Made by a program: the position numbers and the translations under genes. Of a DNA stretch of 64,000 nucleotides, positions 50,401 to 61,934 are shown in pieces. The DNA is from Torymus aiolomorphi (taxonomy: Eukaryota > Arthropoda > Insecta > Hymenoptera > Torymidae): NCBI GenBank assembly GCA_036365515.1, contig CM070874.1, forward strand, positions 51,552,583 to 51,616,582, written 5' to 3'. Position 1 is the stretch's first letter, and each line of letters opens with the position of its first letter. Under the pieces are notes generated by a model. The model had not been told where the DNA came from, did no database searches, and saw only the letters and a list, made by a program, of their open reading frames with translations.

Positions 50401-50774
50401 TTTATTTCAAATTTAGATGTGCTAAAAATTTGAGTTTTGTAATTAATATTCGCTTCCAAATTCTGCAAATCCTTATGTCCGATTAAACAATCGTACGTAC
50501 AGTGCCATGTTGCTATTAAGAAAGTTATAGGTGTGTCGTCACCGTATTCACGTAATATAGGAAAGGTAAGCGCATGTGTACCTTTCGTTGTTTTGTGCAC
50601 CGATTTAATTTCGAATTCGTAAGGAAATATAAATTTTGGAAATAGTTTATATGCAATTTCTGGATTGATAATGGATGATAAGGCTCCAGAATCGATGAGA
50701 ATTTTAAGAGGTGGATTTGTCGTTATTATGTGTGGTAATTCGGGTGAATTGCTAATCGAATTTAAATTTATCAC
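47433..50774 (-). pseudogene. pol: Errantivirus pol: protease, reverse transcriptase, RNase H, integrase; premature TAG
   Basis: One long frame from 50774 (a GTG shared with the end of gag) to 47811, interrupted by TAG at 47808-47810 and open again in the same frame to 47433. Domains in order are a retroviral-type protease (LIDSGAL, residues about 26-32), reverse transcriptase (residues about 200-460; [14 protein letters not shown], active site YMDD), RNase H (about 520-640; TTDASN, ETDHNPL), and integrase (about 785-985; HHCC zinc region ending CEICLEH, then catalytic [24 protein letters not shown]). All active-site residues I can see are kept. The pol frame opens after a TAA in gag's -1 frame, fitting -1 frameshift expression. 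The TAG removes the last ~125 residues. Confidence 0.88.
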
Positions 50775-51627
50775 ATCGGTTCTGTCGTATCGGAAACTTG
50801 TTGAAAATTTTGGCAGTTATCACTCTCGACGTTTTCTTGATTAAATTCTTCATGGTCTGGTACAGGTGAGTCATCTTGATAATTGATTGCTTCCTCTCCT
50901 CCTTGTTCTTGTTGATGATGCAACTCTTCAGCGATAAAGTTTGCTGGTCCTGTGCTCTTAAAGAAGTTCGTTCTTGGTTTAAAGTTATTTTGTGATGGTG
51001 AATTATTTGATCTATTTGTTGGATTAACGCCTTGTTTTTTAGTATTTCTTGTACTAACTGACATTGGTGTTGGTTGGTAATTTTGTTGTCTTGGAAGATT
51101 ATAATTATTTTGACCAAAATTGTTATTACGATAATTTGTGGGGATAAATCCAGATTGTGTTTGGGCAAATGCGGGTGTCGGTTGCAAATGAAATGGATTT
51201 ACATTTCTTGAAGTACTTGGTAAATTATTTGAAGGATGAATCATTTTTGGATTACTATTAGTCGCAAATGGGTTTGTACTTTTAGCATTGATTGTACCGA
51301 ATACGTTGGGCTTAGGTTTGTTATCACGTTGTCGTGCGAAATTGAGGAAAGCACTTTGTTGTTCATGGTTGTCGTATTTACGGCATTTTATTATACATGC
51401 CTCAACGTCGTCTAAATCAAAATGTAGCAAGAAAGAATGGTAAGGCTCTTTAATACCATTTATAAAAGTACTTTTGGCTACGTTTTCGTAAAATGTATTT
51501 TTAATACTTATAACATTAGCGTCTCGATTATTTAACTGTATGTGTTCCTTCAATTTATTTAGCCTGCTTTTGATTTCGTCCGCGTATTTTTCGTATGACT
51601 GGTTTGACAATTGGTAACATACACTTA
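50771..51627 (-). pseudogene. gag: Errantivirus gag, C-terminal part
   Basis: Capsid/nucleocapsid-type protein that would package the RNA. This part (about 280 residues from the insertion point) starts with a capsid-type region (SYEKYADEIKSRLNKLKEH) and a basic, Asn/Gln/Pro-rich C-terminus without a CCHC knuckle, as is common in errantiviruses. It ends at TGA 50771-50773. Its N-terminal part lies at 59000-59327, on the other side of element L2. Frame is kept across the gap if the insertion and one TTA are ignored. Confidence 0.82.
50804..50810 (-). promoter_or_regulatory. Candidate gag-pol slippery heptamer A AAT TTT
   Basis: In gag phase the codons are CAA AAT TTT, giving A AAT TTT, a permitted -1 slip site about 30 bases before the gag stop. 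The pol frame opens a few codons upstream (TAA at about 50818). Position and phase fit the family's known frameshift expression. No structure was tested. Confidence 0.5.
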
Positions 51628-53290
51628 CAAGGAGGGACCAAGGAGTGCGGGTCCTGGATTTTCATGACATCAGGTCTAAGAGGCTTCTTTTATCATAAAA
51701 AGAGGCTGTGTCAAGGCTTTTAGGCTAATGGACTTCCTGTGAAAAGATACAGCTATGGGAAGTTTCAAATTTTAGCTGTTTTTGCTTATTTTATGATTTT
51801 ACACCGATGATTGCATTCAAACATATGCCCATCACTTTATATCTATCTACTCACTCTCTTGCCACCTTAAATATGATAAATGCATGTTGTTTTATCAACT
51901 ACAACTGTTTTATAAATTGCTTTTTATTTATTAACAGGAATTTAACATCCAGATCCAGTTAAAAATAGAAATATATACATAATTCATCACAACCGTCTAC
52001 TTTTCCCAAATAATCTTTAATCAACATAGGAATCATTTTTTTATGTTATTCTATCTCTTTATAATTACATCTAGGTATAAATAATATGCCACTTTAATAT
52101 TAATGATTTCATTATAGGAATAAATAATTAATTTTTTCGATAAAGTACAGAAGTTGGAAACTATCCCGTAAAATTAGCATTCAGAAAGCTACATATACAT
52201 TTTCATAATTGACATAATAATATAATGATTACTTGAAATTTATTTTACTTACATTATTTGTATAACATTCACCTTTAGGGAATAAAATATATCTGACAGC
52301 CGAAGTCCAATAAATATTTTGAGAGGTTAGTTGTAATACTGAAATGATATTAATCATTTTCACTTGAATAACTTTTCAGACACATAATTCATCACAACCG
52401 TCTACTTTTCCCAAATGATCTTTAAACAACATAGGAATCATATTTCTTTATGTTATTCTATCTCTTTATAATTACATCTAGTTATAAATAATATGCCACT
52501 TTAATATTAATGATTTGATGTGAGAATAAATAATTAATTTTTCCAATAAAGTACAGAAGTTTGAAACTATCCATTAAAATTAGCGTTCAGAAAGCTACAT
52601 ATACATTTTCCTAATTGACATAATAATTGAATAATTACTTGAAATTTATTTTACTTACATTATTTGTCTCACATTCACCTTTTGGAAATAAAATATATCT
52701 CACAGACATAGTTCAATAAATATTTTACGACATGATATTAATTATTTTCACTTGAATAACTTTTCAGACTCTTAATTCATATTGTATATCTTTTTAATAT
52801 ATTTGAATAACATTACTTTTATCATATTCACCTCTTATGATTTAATATTACTTTAGGTCTTTAAACCAATATTGATGAAGTCCGCAATAAATTATATATT
52901 TATTCCTTCTCATGGCTTATTTGTATACCTGAAATAAGATAATCGTACACAAAGCTTAATTCTTAATTTTTTAAATACTGTTACTTATATAATTTTGAAC
53001 AAAAAAACTTATCTGACAGCTTTCATTCAATAACGTTTTAATGGAATACATTAACCTTTCATCTGTGGACAACATCTCAAACTCATCAAACAATTTAGGT
53101 ATTTGTATAAAAAAGAACCTTTTAAAAAATCTTGTAGTAAAAAAACATACACCATATGCAATCTACCTACATACATTATTATGTTATAGTGTTGCTATTG
53201 TGGTCAGCTGTTAGGTAAACAGTTATAGATGGATTTCGTTTTTATAGCTTAAGCTACTTCTACAATGGTTCAAATATGGTTCAAGGATGA
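51628..53290 (+). repeat. Left TIR of element L2 with a ~400-bp internal tandem repeat
   Basis: Pairs with 56495-58996. Direct copies at about 51980-52380 and 52381-52770 both start ACATAATTCATCACAACCG and end ACTTGAATAACTTTTCAGAC. This arm is uninterrupted and serves as the empty site for HINE-3. Confidence 0.85.
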
Positions 53291-53311
53291 GAAATTGTCT
53301 GCATACTGCCA

Positions 53312-53372
53312 CACTGGGCTTCAGGCTTTATTCTTCTGGCACTGGGCTTCAGGCTTTATTCTTCTGGCACTG
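53312..53372. repeat. 28-bp tandem repeat, two copies plus a partial
   Basis: ACTGGGCTTCAGGCTTTATT followed by CTTCTGGC, twice, then ACTGGGCTT. It lies just inside the left TIR, upstream of the transposase, where a promoter would be expected. Confidence 0.8.
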
Positions 53373-53762
53373 GGCTTTTTTGTAACCCTTGAGCTATACA
53401 TTTAGGTTCTGGGCTTTGTGTGCTCCGTAGAAAGAATCTTTTTACGACTTCTCTGCTCTAGAATACTCGTGATGCATAGCAGAAGATTGACACGCTCAGC
53501 CCGTTACAGGGAAAGAAACAGATACAAGTACAAAGACTATCCAATAGGAGACAAGCCTTGAAAAGATGTGTTTCTACAATAGCTATAAGTTCTTTAGAAC
53601 CGTTCTCAATTTCTCATATTGGCCACGTGTTCCAGAGTACCATAGATTAGGGACAAAACGGAGGCAAAACACAGAATCTTGTTCGTATATTCTGTACTAT
53701 ACATTAGATTTGGTGAAATATAAATATAGTGAAATTCAAGTTTTAAAAATTATCAATTGATT

Positions 53763-54086
53763 ATGGATGAACCAGATGATAATTGTGATTTGCTATCACA
53801 AACTCAAAAACAATTATTAACAGATAGCATATTCAACTGTGTAGAATTATTGAAACGTCTTAATTTTATAAATGAACTGACAGTGAAAAATATTCTACAG
53901 GAGAAGCTCTGACTTTTGGAAATTATTTGGCAAAGTCTATTATTAAAATGTCAAAAGAAATGTGTTTTATTGAAGAAGAAATGCTATTTCTTCATGAAGA
54001 AAACATTGAAGAGAACATTGAAAGCCTTGATGCGGATGAACTAGCTCTTACAATGGATGTTCAAGAAAGTGAACAGTTAACTGGAA
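53763..54086 (+). pseudogene. Transposase of element L2, N-terminal exon
   Basis: Starts at ATG 53763 (MDEPDDNCDLLSQTQKQL). It matches the acidic N-terminus of the L1 transposase in length and pattern (FINELTV... ALTFGNYLAKSIIKM). A one-base shift or a missed splice occurs near 53908, where CTACAG|GAG looks like an acceptor. The exon ends at a GTAAGA donor (54087). Joining to the acceptor at 54526 keeps the frame of the next exon. The intron of 440 bp is a prediction from splice consensus only. Confidence 0.6.
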
Positions 54087-54526
54087 GTAAGATGAAATAA
54101 AATCTAAGAATATTATAACACTTCGAAAATTTACGAACTTACATATGTAAATACTACCAAGGCAAATAATGTTGCCTTTGTGTAGGTCTTGTATAATATT
54201 ATTTATTTAGTTATCTATGTATCAGAAAACATGAATAAAAATATCCTTATATATTTGTTATTTTCATTAATTCTTTTATATTTGGTCATGTTTATTATTT
54301 TTTAAGCACTAGATATTTAGACTCTTAATTAATTCTAAAATTTCATAATTTTTTCTGAAAGATTACTATAAGTTTTAATAAAAGTTTATAAATAAATACA
54401 ATTTTTTATTTTCATTTTTATGTGCTCTAAAACAAACAAAACCAAACAAACTTGAGCAATAAATTTTTAGTTTGGGTTGGCATAACATGATTCCAATTTT
54501 AAGAATTTCTTTTACATTATTTTTAG

Positions 54527-55936
54527 GTAGTAATATTACCAATACCAGTTCAGAGGATCAATCTACTCCAAGTTCATATGAACTGTCACCACAGCAAGCG
54601 ATAAACCACATTCCACTTGATTATAAAATAAAAGTATGTAATTTACATCGAGAGCATCCTAATTGGAAATTATCAACAATACAAAAAAATGGAGGTCAAA
54701 GGCTAACTAGATTAGATGATTTGACTCGTTGGAAGAAACACATAGACAATGGTGGAACCGTATATGACAAATATAATTTTATCAATACATGGACCTATGA
54801 GAGATTTAAGGAAAGCCGTCAAAGTGGAAAACCTGTTTTCACGAGAGACTTGCAAGTATGGGTAATGCAAGCAGCTCTTCAATTTCTCTCAGAAAATTTT
54901 CAATTTAATGCTTCAAGATCATGGCTTATTAATTTTAAAAATAAGTATCGAATTTCAATGAGGAAAGTAACAAGATATATAAAGCCAAAAGAAAATAAAT
55001 CTGTAGCAGACCTGCTCCAAACAGCAAATGATTTTCAAACTGAATGCGCCTCACTTATACCAAAGTATAATTTAGATTTTGTTATAAACACGGATCAAAG
55101 TGGATGTGAGTATCGAATGAACGTAAAGAACATTAAGTACCAAAGGTTCAAAACTTATAGATGTTTTTATTGGGGATTTAAATAAGGTTATACATAGTTG
55201 TACTGTACAGTATTCAATAACAGCTTCTGGGAAACTTTTGCCCAAGGTATTCATTTGCTTACAAGAACCTAAAGGATTATTTGGAACAGTGGTACAAAAG
55301 GATGTTGACAAGATGGTAAATGCATTTGGAAATGTGTACGTAACTTGTTCGAAGTCAGGCAAGCTTACATCAGAAATAGTGAAAGTTTACTTAGACTCTA
55401 TTCTGAAGCCTTATGCACAAGAAGATTTTCTCCTTATTGTGGATAGTTGGGGTGGCCAAAGTAATAAAACGCTTTCAGAAAAATTAGATGAATTTGGCTT
55501 CAATTACGAGATTAAAATTATTCCAGCTGGCTGTACTCCTTATGCTCAACCTTGCGATGTGTATTTCTTCAGGCAGGTTAAAAATTTTATTAAAAAAATT
55601 CAAAATTGTACAACTGTACTTTTAGAAGATCGACAAATCAATACAAGAGCTGATGCTGTCAAAATTCATAGTTTAGTTCATAACCAATTATCAGCCCCAA
55701 TCTTTCAAGAAATGTTGGAGTACGCTTGGTATGCTTCTAAATTGATATCAAGAAGGAAAGTTTTCTTTAATGTTAATCAAGTTTGTTTTTCTCCTGAATA
55801 CTTGAAAAAAAAATGTGAACTAAACGATTGCCAAAAAATTTGCTTTATAAGATGTTCATGGTGCAGACAATATTTATGTTTTAATTGTTTTTATGATAAC
55901 TACCAGCCAAAAGATTGTTCTCAATACAGTCGTTAA
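54527..55936 (+). pseudogene. Transposase of element L2, main exon (HTH + DDE + C-terminal Cys finger), one frameshift
   Basis: Follows the acceptor TTTTTAG. It holds a helix-turn-helix-like region (IPLDYKIKVCNLHREHPNW, RLDDLTRWKKHI), a CENP-B-type HTH (VWVMQAALQFL, FNASRSWLINFKNKYRIS), and the first catalytic aspartate (VINTDQSGCEYRM). A one-base frameshift near 55125 moves on to KGSKLIDVFIGDLNK, ITASGKLLPKVFICLQEPKG, SKSGKLT, the second aspartate (LLIVDSWGGQ), the third (TPYAQPCDVYF, 37 residues later), HSLVHNQLSAPIF, and a C-terminal finger (CSWCRQYLCFNCFYDNY). The gene is open to the stop at 55936. Identity to the L1 protein is low but the order of all blocks is the same. Only one clear lesion, so it died recently. 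Confidence 0.85.
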
Positions 55937-56494
55937 TTTAAATGTGGAAATATGCAAATATTTAGGAATAAATTGTGATCATTGCGATTAAAAGTGAAAA
56001 TGTATAAAAATTTGTAAATATTATTATAATAACACAAATCTAGTTTAAATAAAATAGTTTTCTTTTATACATAATTTATTTATATGTCACATTATATTTC
56101 ATAAATTTAAATTAAAAATCGAAAATAACTTATTAATTTAATAAACAAAAGTAATAAAAATATAGATGCATCAATTTGAAAAATTAATATTTAACAATTT
56201 CATTCACATGTTTATTTTCTTCTCTATAAGTTATTTTCTATTAAAAAATTATTAAACTTTTTATCATTATTAAAAAAAATATTATGACTGACTAAAAAAA
56301 TCCAATGAAAAATCATTCAAAGAATTTTCCAAGGATTATATTTATAGAGTACATGCCCTGTATTAACACACTTTTACTATTGGAAATTTTTTTTATAGAA
56401 ATTAGAATAAATGAAATATGTTACGAAAACTTCTAATTTATTGAAAACAGCGGTATGAAAACATAATTAAAACTCGTATTTTTCTATTATCCTT

Positions 56495-58996
56495 GAACAA
56501 TATTTCAACCATTGTAGAAGTAGCTTAAGCTATAAAAACGAAACCCATCTATAACTATTTACCTAACAGCTGACCATAATAGCAACACTATAACATAATA
56601 ATGTATGTAGGTAGATTGCATATGGTGTATGTTTTTTTACAAGATTTTTTAAAAGGTTCTTTTTTATACAAATACCTAAATTGTTTGATGAGTCTGAGAT
56701 GTTGTCCACAGATGAAAGGTTAATGTATTCCATTAAAACGTTATTGAATGAAAGCTGTCAGATAAGTTTTATTTTGTTCAAAATTATATAAATAACAGTA
56801 TTTAAAAAATTAAGAATTAAGCTTTGTGTACGATTATCTTATTTCAGGTATACAAATGAGCCATGAGAATGAATAAATATATAATTTATTGCGGACTTCA
56901 TCAATATTGCTTTAAAGACCTAAAGTAATATTAAATCATAAGAATATGATAGAAGTAATGTTATTCAAATATATTAAAAAGATATATAATATGAATTATG
57001 AGTCTGAAAAGTTATTCAAGTGAAAATAACTAATATCATGTCGTAAAATATTTATTGGACTACGTCTGTGAGATATATTTTATTTCCAAAAGGTGAATGT
57101 GAGACAAATAATGTAAGTAAAATAAATTTCAAGTAATTATTCAATTATTATGTCAATTAGGAAAATGTACATGTAGCTTTCTGAACGCTAATTTTAATGG
57201 ATAGTTTCAAACTTCTGTACTTTATTGGAAAAATTAATTATTTATTCCCACATCAAATCATTAATATTAAAGTGGCATATTATTTATAACTAGATGTAAT
57301 TATAAAGAGATAGAATAACATAAAGAAATATGATTCCTATGTTGTTTAAAGATCATTTGGGAAAAGTAGACGGTTGTGATGAATTATGTGTCTGAAAAGT
57401 TATTCAAGTGAAAATGATTAATATCATTTCAGTATTACAACTAACCTCTCAAAATATTTATTGGACTTCGGCTGTCAGATATATTTTATTCCCTAAAGGT
57501 GAATGTTATACAAATAATGTAAGTAATAGTATATTACGACACAAGGCCGAGGCTTCGCCTTGGGCGTCAAAATGGCGCCGGCCAGGGCATCCAACATTGT
57601 GGTCAAGTGTCGTATACTATTTTTCTTCATCCCCGGCCGAAAGTACGCCCATATAGTTTTGATATTAATTAATAAAATATCGTTGTTGTCTGCTAACTAC
57701 GGCTCGGCCATATATATAAAAGGCCTGCTTCAGCGCCACTTTAGATATCGCGGAGCGTAAGGCTCGACTTCTGCTTTTTTTTATGCCCCCCCAACTATTG
57801 CAAAACCGAGGCGAAGCTGAGGTTTTGCTGGTCGGGGCGGGCATCAAAAACACTAGCAAAAGATGCTTAAAAAAGATGATGGACCAAAAATATGTACATA
57901 CTTAATTGATACTCATTTCAACTACAGAACAACCTCTCAATGGTTCCTCTATTTGTCTTTTTCTATCCCATAAGCGATACATTATAGAATGAGAGTCAAA
58001 AAACTTTCACATATAAGTATATAGCTACACCATGTTTTCAAACTCAAAATATAAACATCATGTCTATATATGTATAGAAGCTTTCTGACAGCGTGTATGC
58101 GATATAAGAACATATTGATTATCAGAGTTATAAATATATTGTTCAATATATTAATAATAACATAAAATTAATTTAATATGCCTATATCTTTACAAATTTC
58201 CGATTTTACAAATGATTTTCTTATCATCACATTTGGAAGGGTTAGAATAGTTTAGGTTACAACACGTGCGCTGTCGCGGACGTTGCCACGCAACGATCAA
58301 CAAAGAGCGGCCACAAAAGTCGCTCTTCCCGGCGCTAAATCGAGCCGGGAAGACCGTACTTTCGGCTATGGGATGAAGAAAAATAAATTTCAAGTAATCA
58401 TTATATTATTATGTCAATTATGAAAATGTATATCTAGCTTTCTGAATACTAGTTTTAATGGATAGTTTCCAACTTCTGTACTTTATCGAAAAAATTAATT
58501 ATTTATTCCTATATCTTATCATTAATATTAAAGTGGCATATTATTTATAACTAGATGTAATTATAAAGAGATAGAATAACATAAAAAATGATTCCTATGT
58601 TGATTAAAGATTATTTGGGAAAAGTAGACGGTTGTGATGAATTATGTATATATTTCTATTTTTAACTGGATCTGGATGTTAAATTCCTGTTAATAAATAA
58701 AAAGCAATTTATAAAACAGTTGTAGTTGATAAAACAACACGTATTTATCATATTTAAGGTGGCAAGAGAGTGAATAGATAGATATAAAGTGATGGGCATA
58801 TGTTTGAATGCAATCATCGGTGTGAAATCATAAAATAAGCAAAAACAGCTAAAATTTGAAACTTCCCATAGCTGTATCTTTTCACAGGAAGTCCATTGGC
58901 CTAAAAGCCTTGACACAGCCTCTTTTTATGATAAAAGAAGTCTCTTAGACCTGGTGTCATGAAAATCCAGGACCCGCACTCCTTGGTCCCTCCTTG
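56495..58996 (-). repeat. Right TIR of element L2, interrupted by HINE-3
   Basis: Inverted copy of 51628-53290. The two ~400-bp repeats are both present (about 57000-57400 and 57400-58640), the second split by an 850-bp insertion. Confidence 0.85.
57528..58381 (-). mobile_element. HINE-3: Helentron-type element inserted in the L2 TIR
   Basis: Bounded exactly by comparison with the intact left TIR of L2: the host sequence stops after GTAAGTAA and resumes at AATAAATTTCAAG. Read on the minus strand it starts with a subterminal repeat (TTCTTCATCCCATAG then CCGAAAGTACGG). It ends with the inverted copy (CGTACTTTCGGCCGGGGATG, 57623-57650) and a stem-loop (57528-57622; GTATACGACAC pairs with GTGTCGTAATATAC). 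Insertion lies within a short T run on that strand, with no obvious target duplication, as expected of Helentrons. The body includes the shared GC-rich block (GGTCGGGGCGGGCATC, near 57830-57848) and a second hairpin (GCAAAACCGAGGC ... CTGAGGTTTTGC). Confidence 0.75.
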
Positions 58997-58999
58997 TTA

Positions 59000-59327
59000 G
59001 TCTATTAAACAATAACTCCTCCGAACTTGGGCCACTGAATCTATTAACTAAAAGCGTTTTGCACACGGCATATGTTACCGGATTATTCGCGACAATTAAA
59101 TCTAGTGCTTCACCGCGAATCTTTGATTTGATTAATGCGAATAATGCCTCGTTTATTGCATTATCTGCAGTCACTACATTTTCTACAAATTTGTTGCACG
59201 TTTGTATAAAGTGCGATAGGAGTCTTGTACCTCCTTCATATATGGGGATCGCGTCGCGCCATATCGTAAGTCGCAATTTAAATTGTTCTAACGTAAGATT
59301 TTGTTGATTATCTCCGTTATTTGCCAT
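59000..59327 (-). pseudogene. gag: Errantivirus gag, N-terminal part
   Basis: Starts at ATG 59327 (MANNGDNQQNLTLEQFKLRL) and encodes about 109 residues of the capsid region before the frame runs into the right end of element L2. The remainder is at 50771-51627. Upstream, 59341-59578 is leader sequence between the primer-binding site and gag. Confidence 0.82.
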
Positions 59328-59578
59328 TTTGCTTTATCTTTGATTACGCTTCACGTAAAATCAATTGCACTTAAAAGGATAGGGTTGGGTAGGATATAGG
59401 AAATTTCAAAGACTTACTAGTTTGTCTTTAATGATTCTGGGTGAATCTCTGCTTGCAGGTGGACTCCAATCTTGACGTAGTAGGTTCCGTGATGATGGAC
59501 GTTGAAACGCCAACTGTTTCCTCGCTGAAGATTTCCGTCACTAGGTTGAGGGAGAATCTGAGTTTTGCAGCTTCACGG

Positions 59579-59596
59579 TCCTGTCTCCGCAGCGCC
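59579..59596 (-). promoter_or_regulatory. Errantivirus primer-binding site
   Basis: Directly after the LTR on the minus strand the sequence reads TGGCGCTGCGGAGACAGG. It starts TGGCGC, the CCA-complementary type of start used for tRNA priming. The tRNA itself I cannot name with certainty. Confidence 0.55.
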
Positions 59597-59940
59597 AGTT
59601 ATGTAGCAAGCTCCGGTGGATCACCAAGGAAAAGTAACACACACACACACACAGGTAACACTCGCCAAAGTAAGTAAGTAATCGAACAAAGGGTGTTCAT
59701 TAGAATAATGATTTATTAAAACGTCGTTACAGGTTGGATGCCCGACAGAGACTGGCGATCGTCGATGCGAAGTGCAGTAAGAGAGTATAAAGAGAGTATA
59801 TGTATAAAGTATATATGAAAAGTATGTATTGCATCTTCATTGTCTTCTGGCTTCTCTTTGTCCATGCAGATTCCATTCGGAGCGATAAGGAGGCTGGCTG
59901 GCCGATGCGTCTAAGTACCTATATGGTGACTCATATAACT
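59597..59940 (-). repeat. 5' LTR of the errantivirus (344 bp)
   Basis: On the minus strand it runs from AGTTATATGAGTCACC to GCTACATAACT, with the AGTTAT...ATAACT ends typical of errantivirus LTRs. It contains a TATA-like stretch (59785-59815) and an AATAAA signal (59708-59720). A (CA)n run lies at 59637-59654. No second copy was found in the window. Confidence 0.72.
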
Positions 59941-61589
59941 CGCGCGCTTGAACAGAGAGCGGTTGAGAACGTCCCGACCAGAAATAAAATCAGTATAAAA
60001 TAAGGCCTTGATCAAGATCTTGATTGTACTGATCCAGTCCTGGTCAAGATACTGATCAATACCGGATCAAGGTGGTGACGTTTTTCTAGTCAAGCCCGGA
60101 TTTGACAAATGAAAATCTGTCATAGATTCAAATTAGACTAACCTCTTATACTTATAGAAAAATATTATCTGCTCTTAAAATTTAATTTTTATATCGTGCG
60201 GTAGGGATTAAAATGTTTTTATTAACAATGTTACATGCACTTAATTTTTTTAACTATTTTCTACAGTATTAAGATGTTGGATTTTTAGTGAAATCACTTA
60301 CATACCTTACGTCATTGACTTTGTACAAGTATAAACGAGAGCTGCTAACAATATTTATGTATTCATGGTACATAATAATTGAGCTATTGCTAATTAATCG
60401 TGGTTATCAAACATTTTTGCAGTTTAACAACCTATAATAGAGTGTATAAAAAATATATATCCAGACACAAATATGGAAAGTTCTATGTTACACTTATAGG
60501 TAAATCTGCCTAATGTGTTTTACGACTTTTTTGGTTTAGTAAGATGTTGCATAACACTAGTTATTGATTTTAAAGACAGTACACCGAAAGAAAATTCCCT
60601 TTTTTAATACAGTATATGAGCAATTCTCTAGAACTTTTAACGTTTACAGTACTGTAACATATCTTATGGTTCTCAAATATTTAGCTATCTAAGTCAAGCA
60701 AATATTTATAAAATCCATTTCCAGTAACATGTTCCACTACATAGAATTTACTTTTAAACAAGGATAAGCTCATGGGAAATCGGAAAAGGCCTAAATTTAG
60801 AGATTTTGTCTGCGTACTGTCGGAAATTTTCATCCTTTTCACATCATTAAAAAAAAACTTTTATAAATGCTTTACCAACTTTTTTAGGCTATCATTCCTT
60901 GTTAAGTATTCGAAAATATGTTGTATGATTGAATGTGCCTACCTTTAAAAAAAAAGTGCATAGCATTATCTCTAAAAATAAAAATTAAACTTTATTTGTC
61001 GATTAAAAAAAAAAACTTTTATGTTTTTTTTAATTTTCTGGGGCGTAAATTACTCGTCTTGGAAATACGAACAAACTGTGACTTTGGTTATAAGTGTGCT
61101 TCTCATGGAAAGTGAATTATGATATGCTAAAGAATACGGTGTCGATGCGCCTCTCATGTAAAAAATTATCAGTTTTTGGTGGCACACATAAACGACGGTA
61201 AATTAGTCTAAACTAAGTATTGCTCTTTTTTCTACACACATTTTCTTTATCTAATCTCGGGGTGTCTAACGAAATTCGGATTTATTTAAAAGAAAATCAA
61301 AAAAGAGACTGATTGAAAGACAGTTTTACATGCATTCGCTCACGCTTACTCGTACGTGCATAAGCATACAATATTAAAAAACTATGTTTAAAAATGAGGA
61401 GCACACCCTTTTTATTGTTATTGGTACCTAAAACAGAAAAAAATCAGTTTTGTGAATGTGCCTCAACATTAAATTTTGAAATTTCTATTTAGCTAAAAGT
61501 TAAAAGTTCCAGAGAAATACTCATATTTATAATAAACGTCGATATTGTAACAGTTACAATGATATTTGAATGAGCGGGTGTAGTACATC

Positions 61590-61925
61590 GGGAGTTGCTC
61601 GGGATAGCCGATAAATAGGTTAGGTAGTGCTTTTCGTAATTTTTTGCGATTAGGTCTCAGCATGTAATACGTGCTCTAGGTGGTCGGGGTAGCCGATGAC
61701 AGTGTCTAGGTGGTACGCTCCATAGATTTTTTACTCTAAGCGTTGGAAAAAGTCGAATGCGTGGTCTAGGTGCTCATAGAGTGGCCGTTGACCGAGTCTA
61801 AGTGGTGTGCTTCGTAGCTTTTTGCGTCTAGGTGTCAGAATGCATTCAATGCGTGGTCTAGGCGGCCAGATAGCCGACGACGGTATCTAGGTGATGCGTT
61901 CCGTAGTTTTCATCATCTATACAAT
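61590..61925 (+). repeat. ~92-bp tandem array, forward half
   Basis: About 3.5 units of GTCTAGGTGGTRCGCTCCGT, then a T-rich stretch, GCGTCTAGGTGTC, and GCGTGGTCTAGG with GTAGCCGATGAC. Unit starts near 61703, 61796 and 61884. Confidence 0.75.
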
Positions 61926-61934
61926 GTTTTCGAT

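Larger units (their letters stand above)
51628..58996. mobile_element. Element L2: DNA transposon with ~1.66-kb TIRs, CAAGG ends, TTA target duplication
   Basis: The left end reads TTA|CAAGGAGGGACCAAGGAGTG and the right end is its inverse followed by TTA (51625-51627, 58997-58999). The arms match from 51628 to about 53290 and from about 56495 to 58996. The right arm is longer because HINE-3 entered it. Each arm holds two direct copies of a ~400-bp repeat. The interior carries a plus-strand transposase with one intron. It is inserted in the gag gene of the errantivirus. The outermost five bases and the TTA duplication match element L1, but the rest of the TIR does not, so L1 and L2 are distinct families of one group. 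Total length is 7,369 bp. Confidence 0.88.
46865..59940 (-). mobile_element. Errantivirus (Gypsy-type endogenous retrovirus), 3'-truncated, split by element L2
   Basis: Read leftward: 5' LTR (59597-59940), primer-binding site, gag, pol, and a partial env that ends near 46865. gag and pol overlap in a -1 relation and env overlaps the end of pol, the usual errantivirus order. A DNA transposon (51628-58996) sits inside gag. The sequence left of env does not match the 5' LTR, so the 3' part of env and the 3' LTR are missing. Defects seen are the insertion in gag, an in-frame TAG near the end of pol, and the truncated env. It cannot be a working provirus. Confidence 0.88.

Noticed and set aside
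57408..57656. 82-codon plus-strand open frame crossing into HINE-3
   Set aside because: It runs across an insertion boundary and is a chance fusion.
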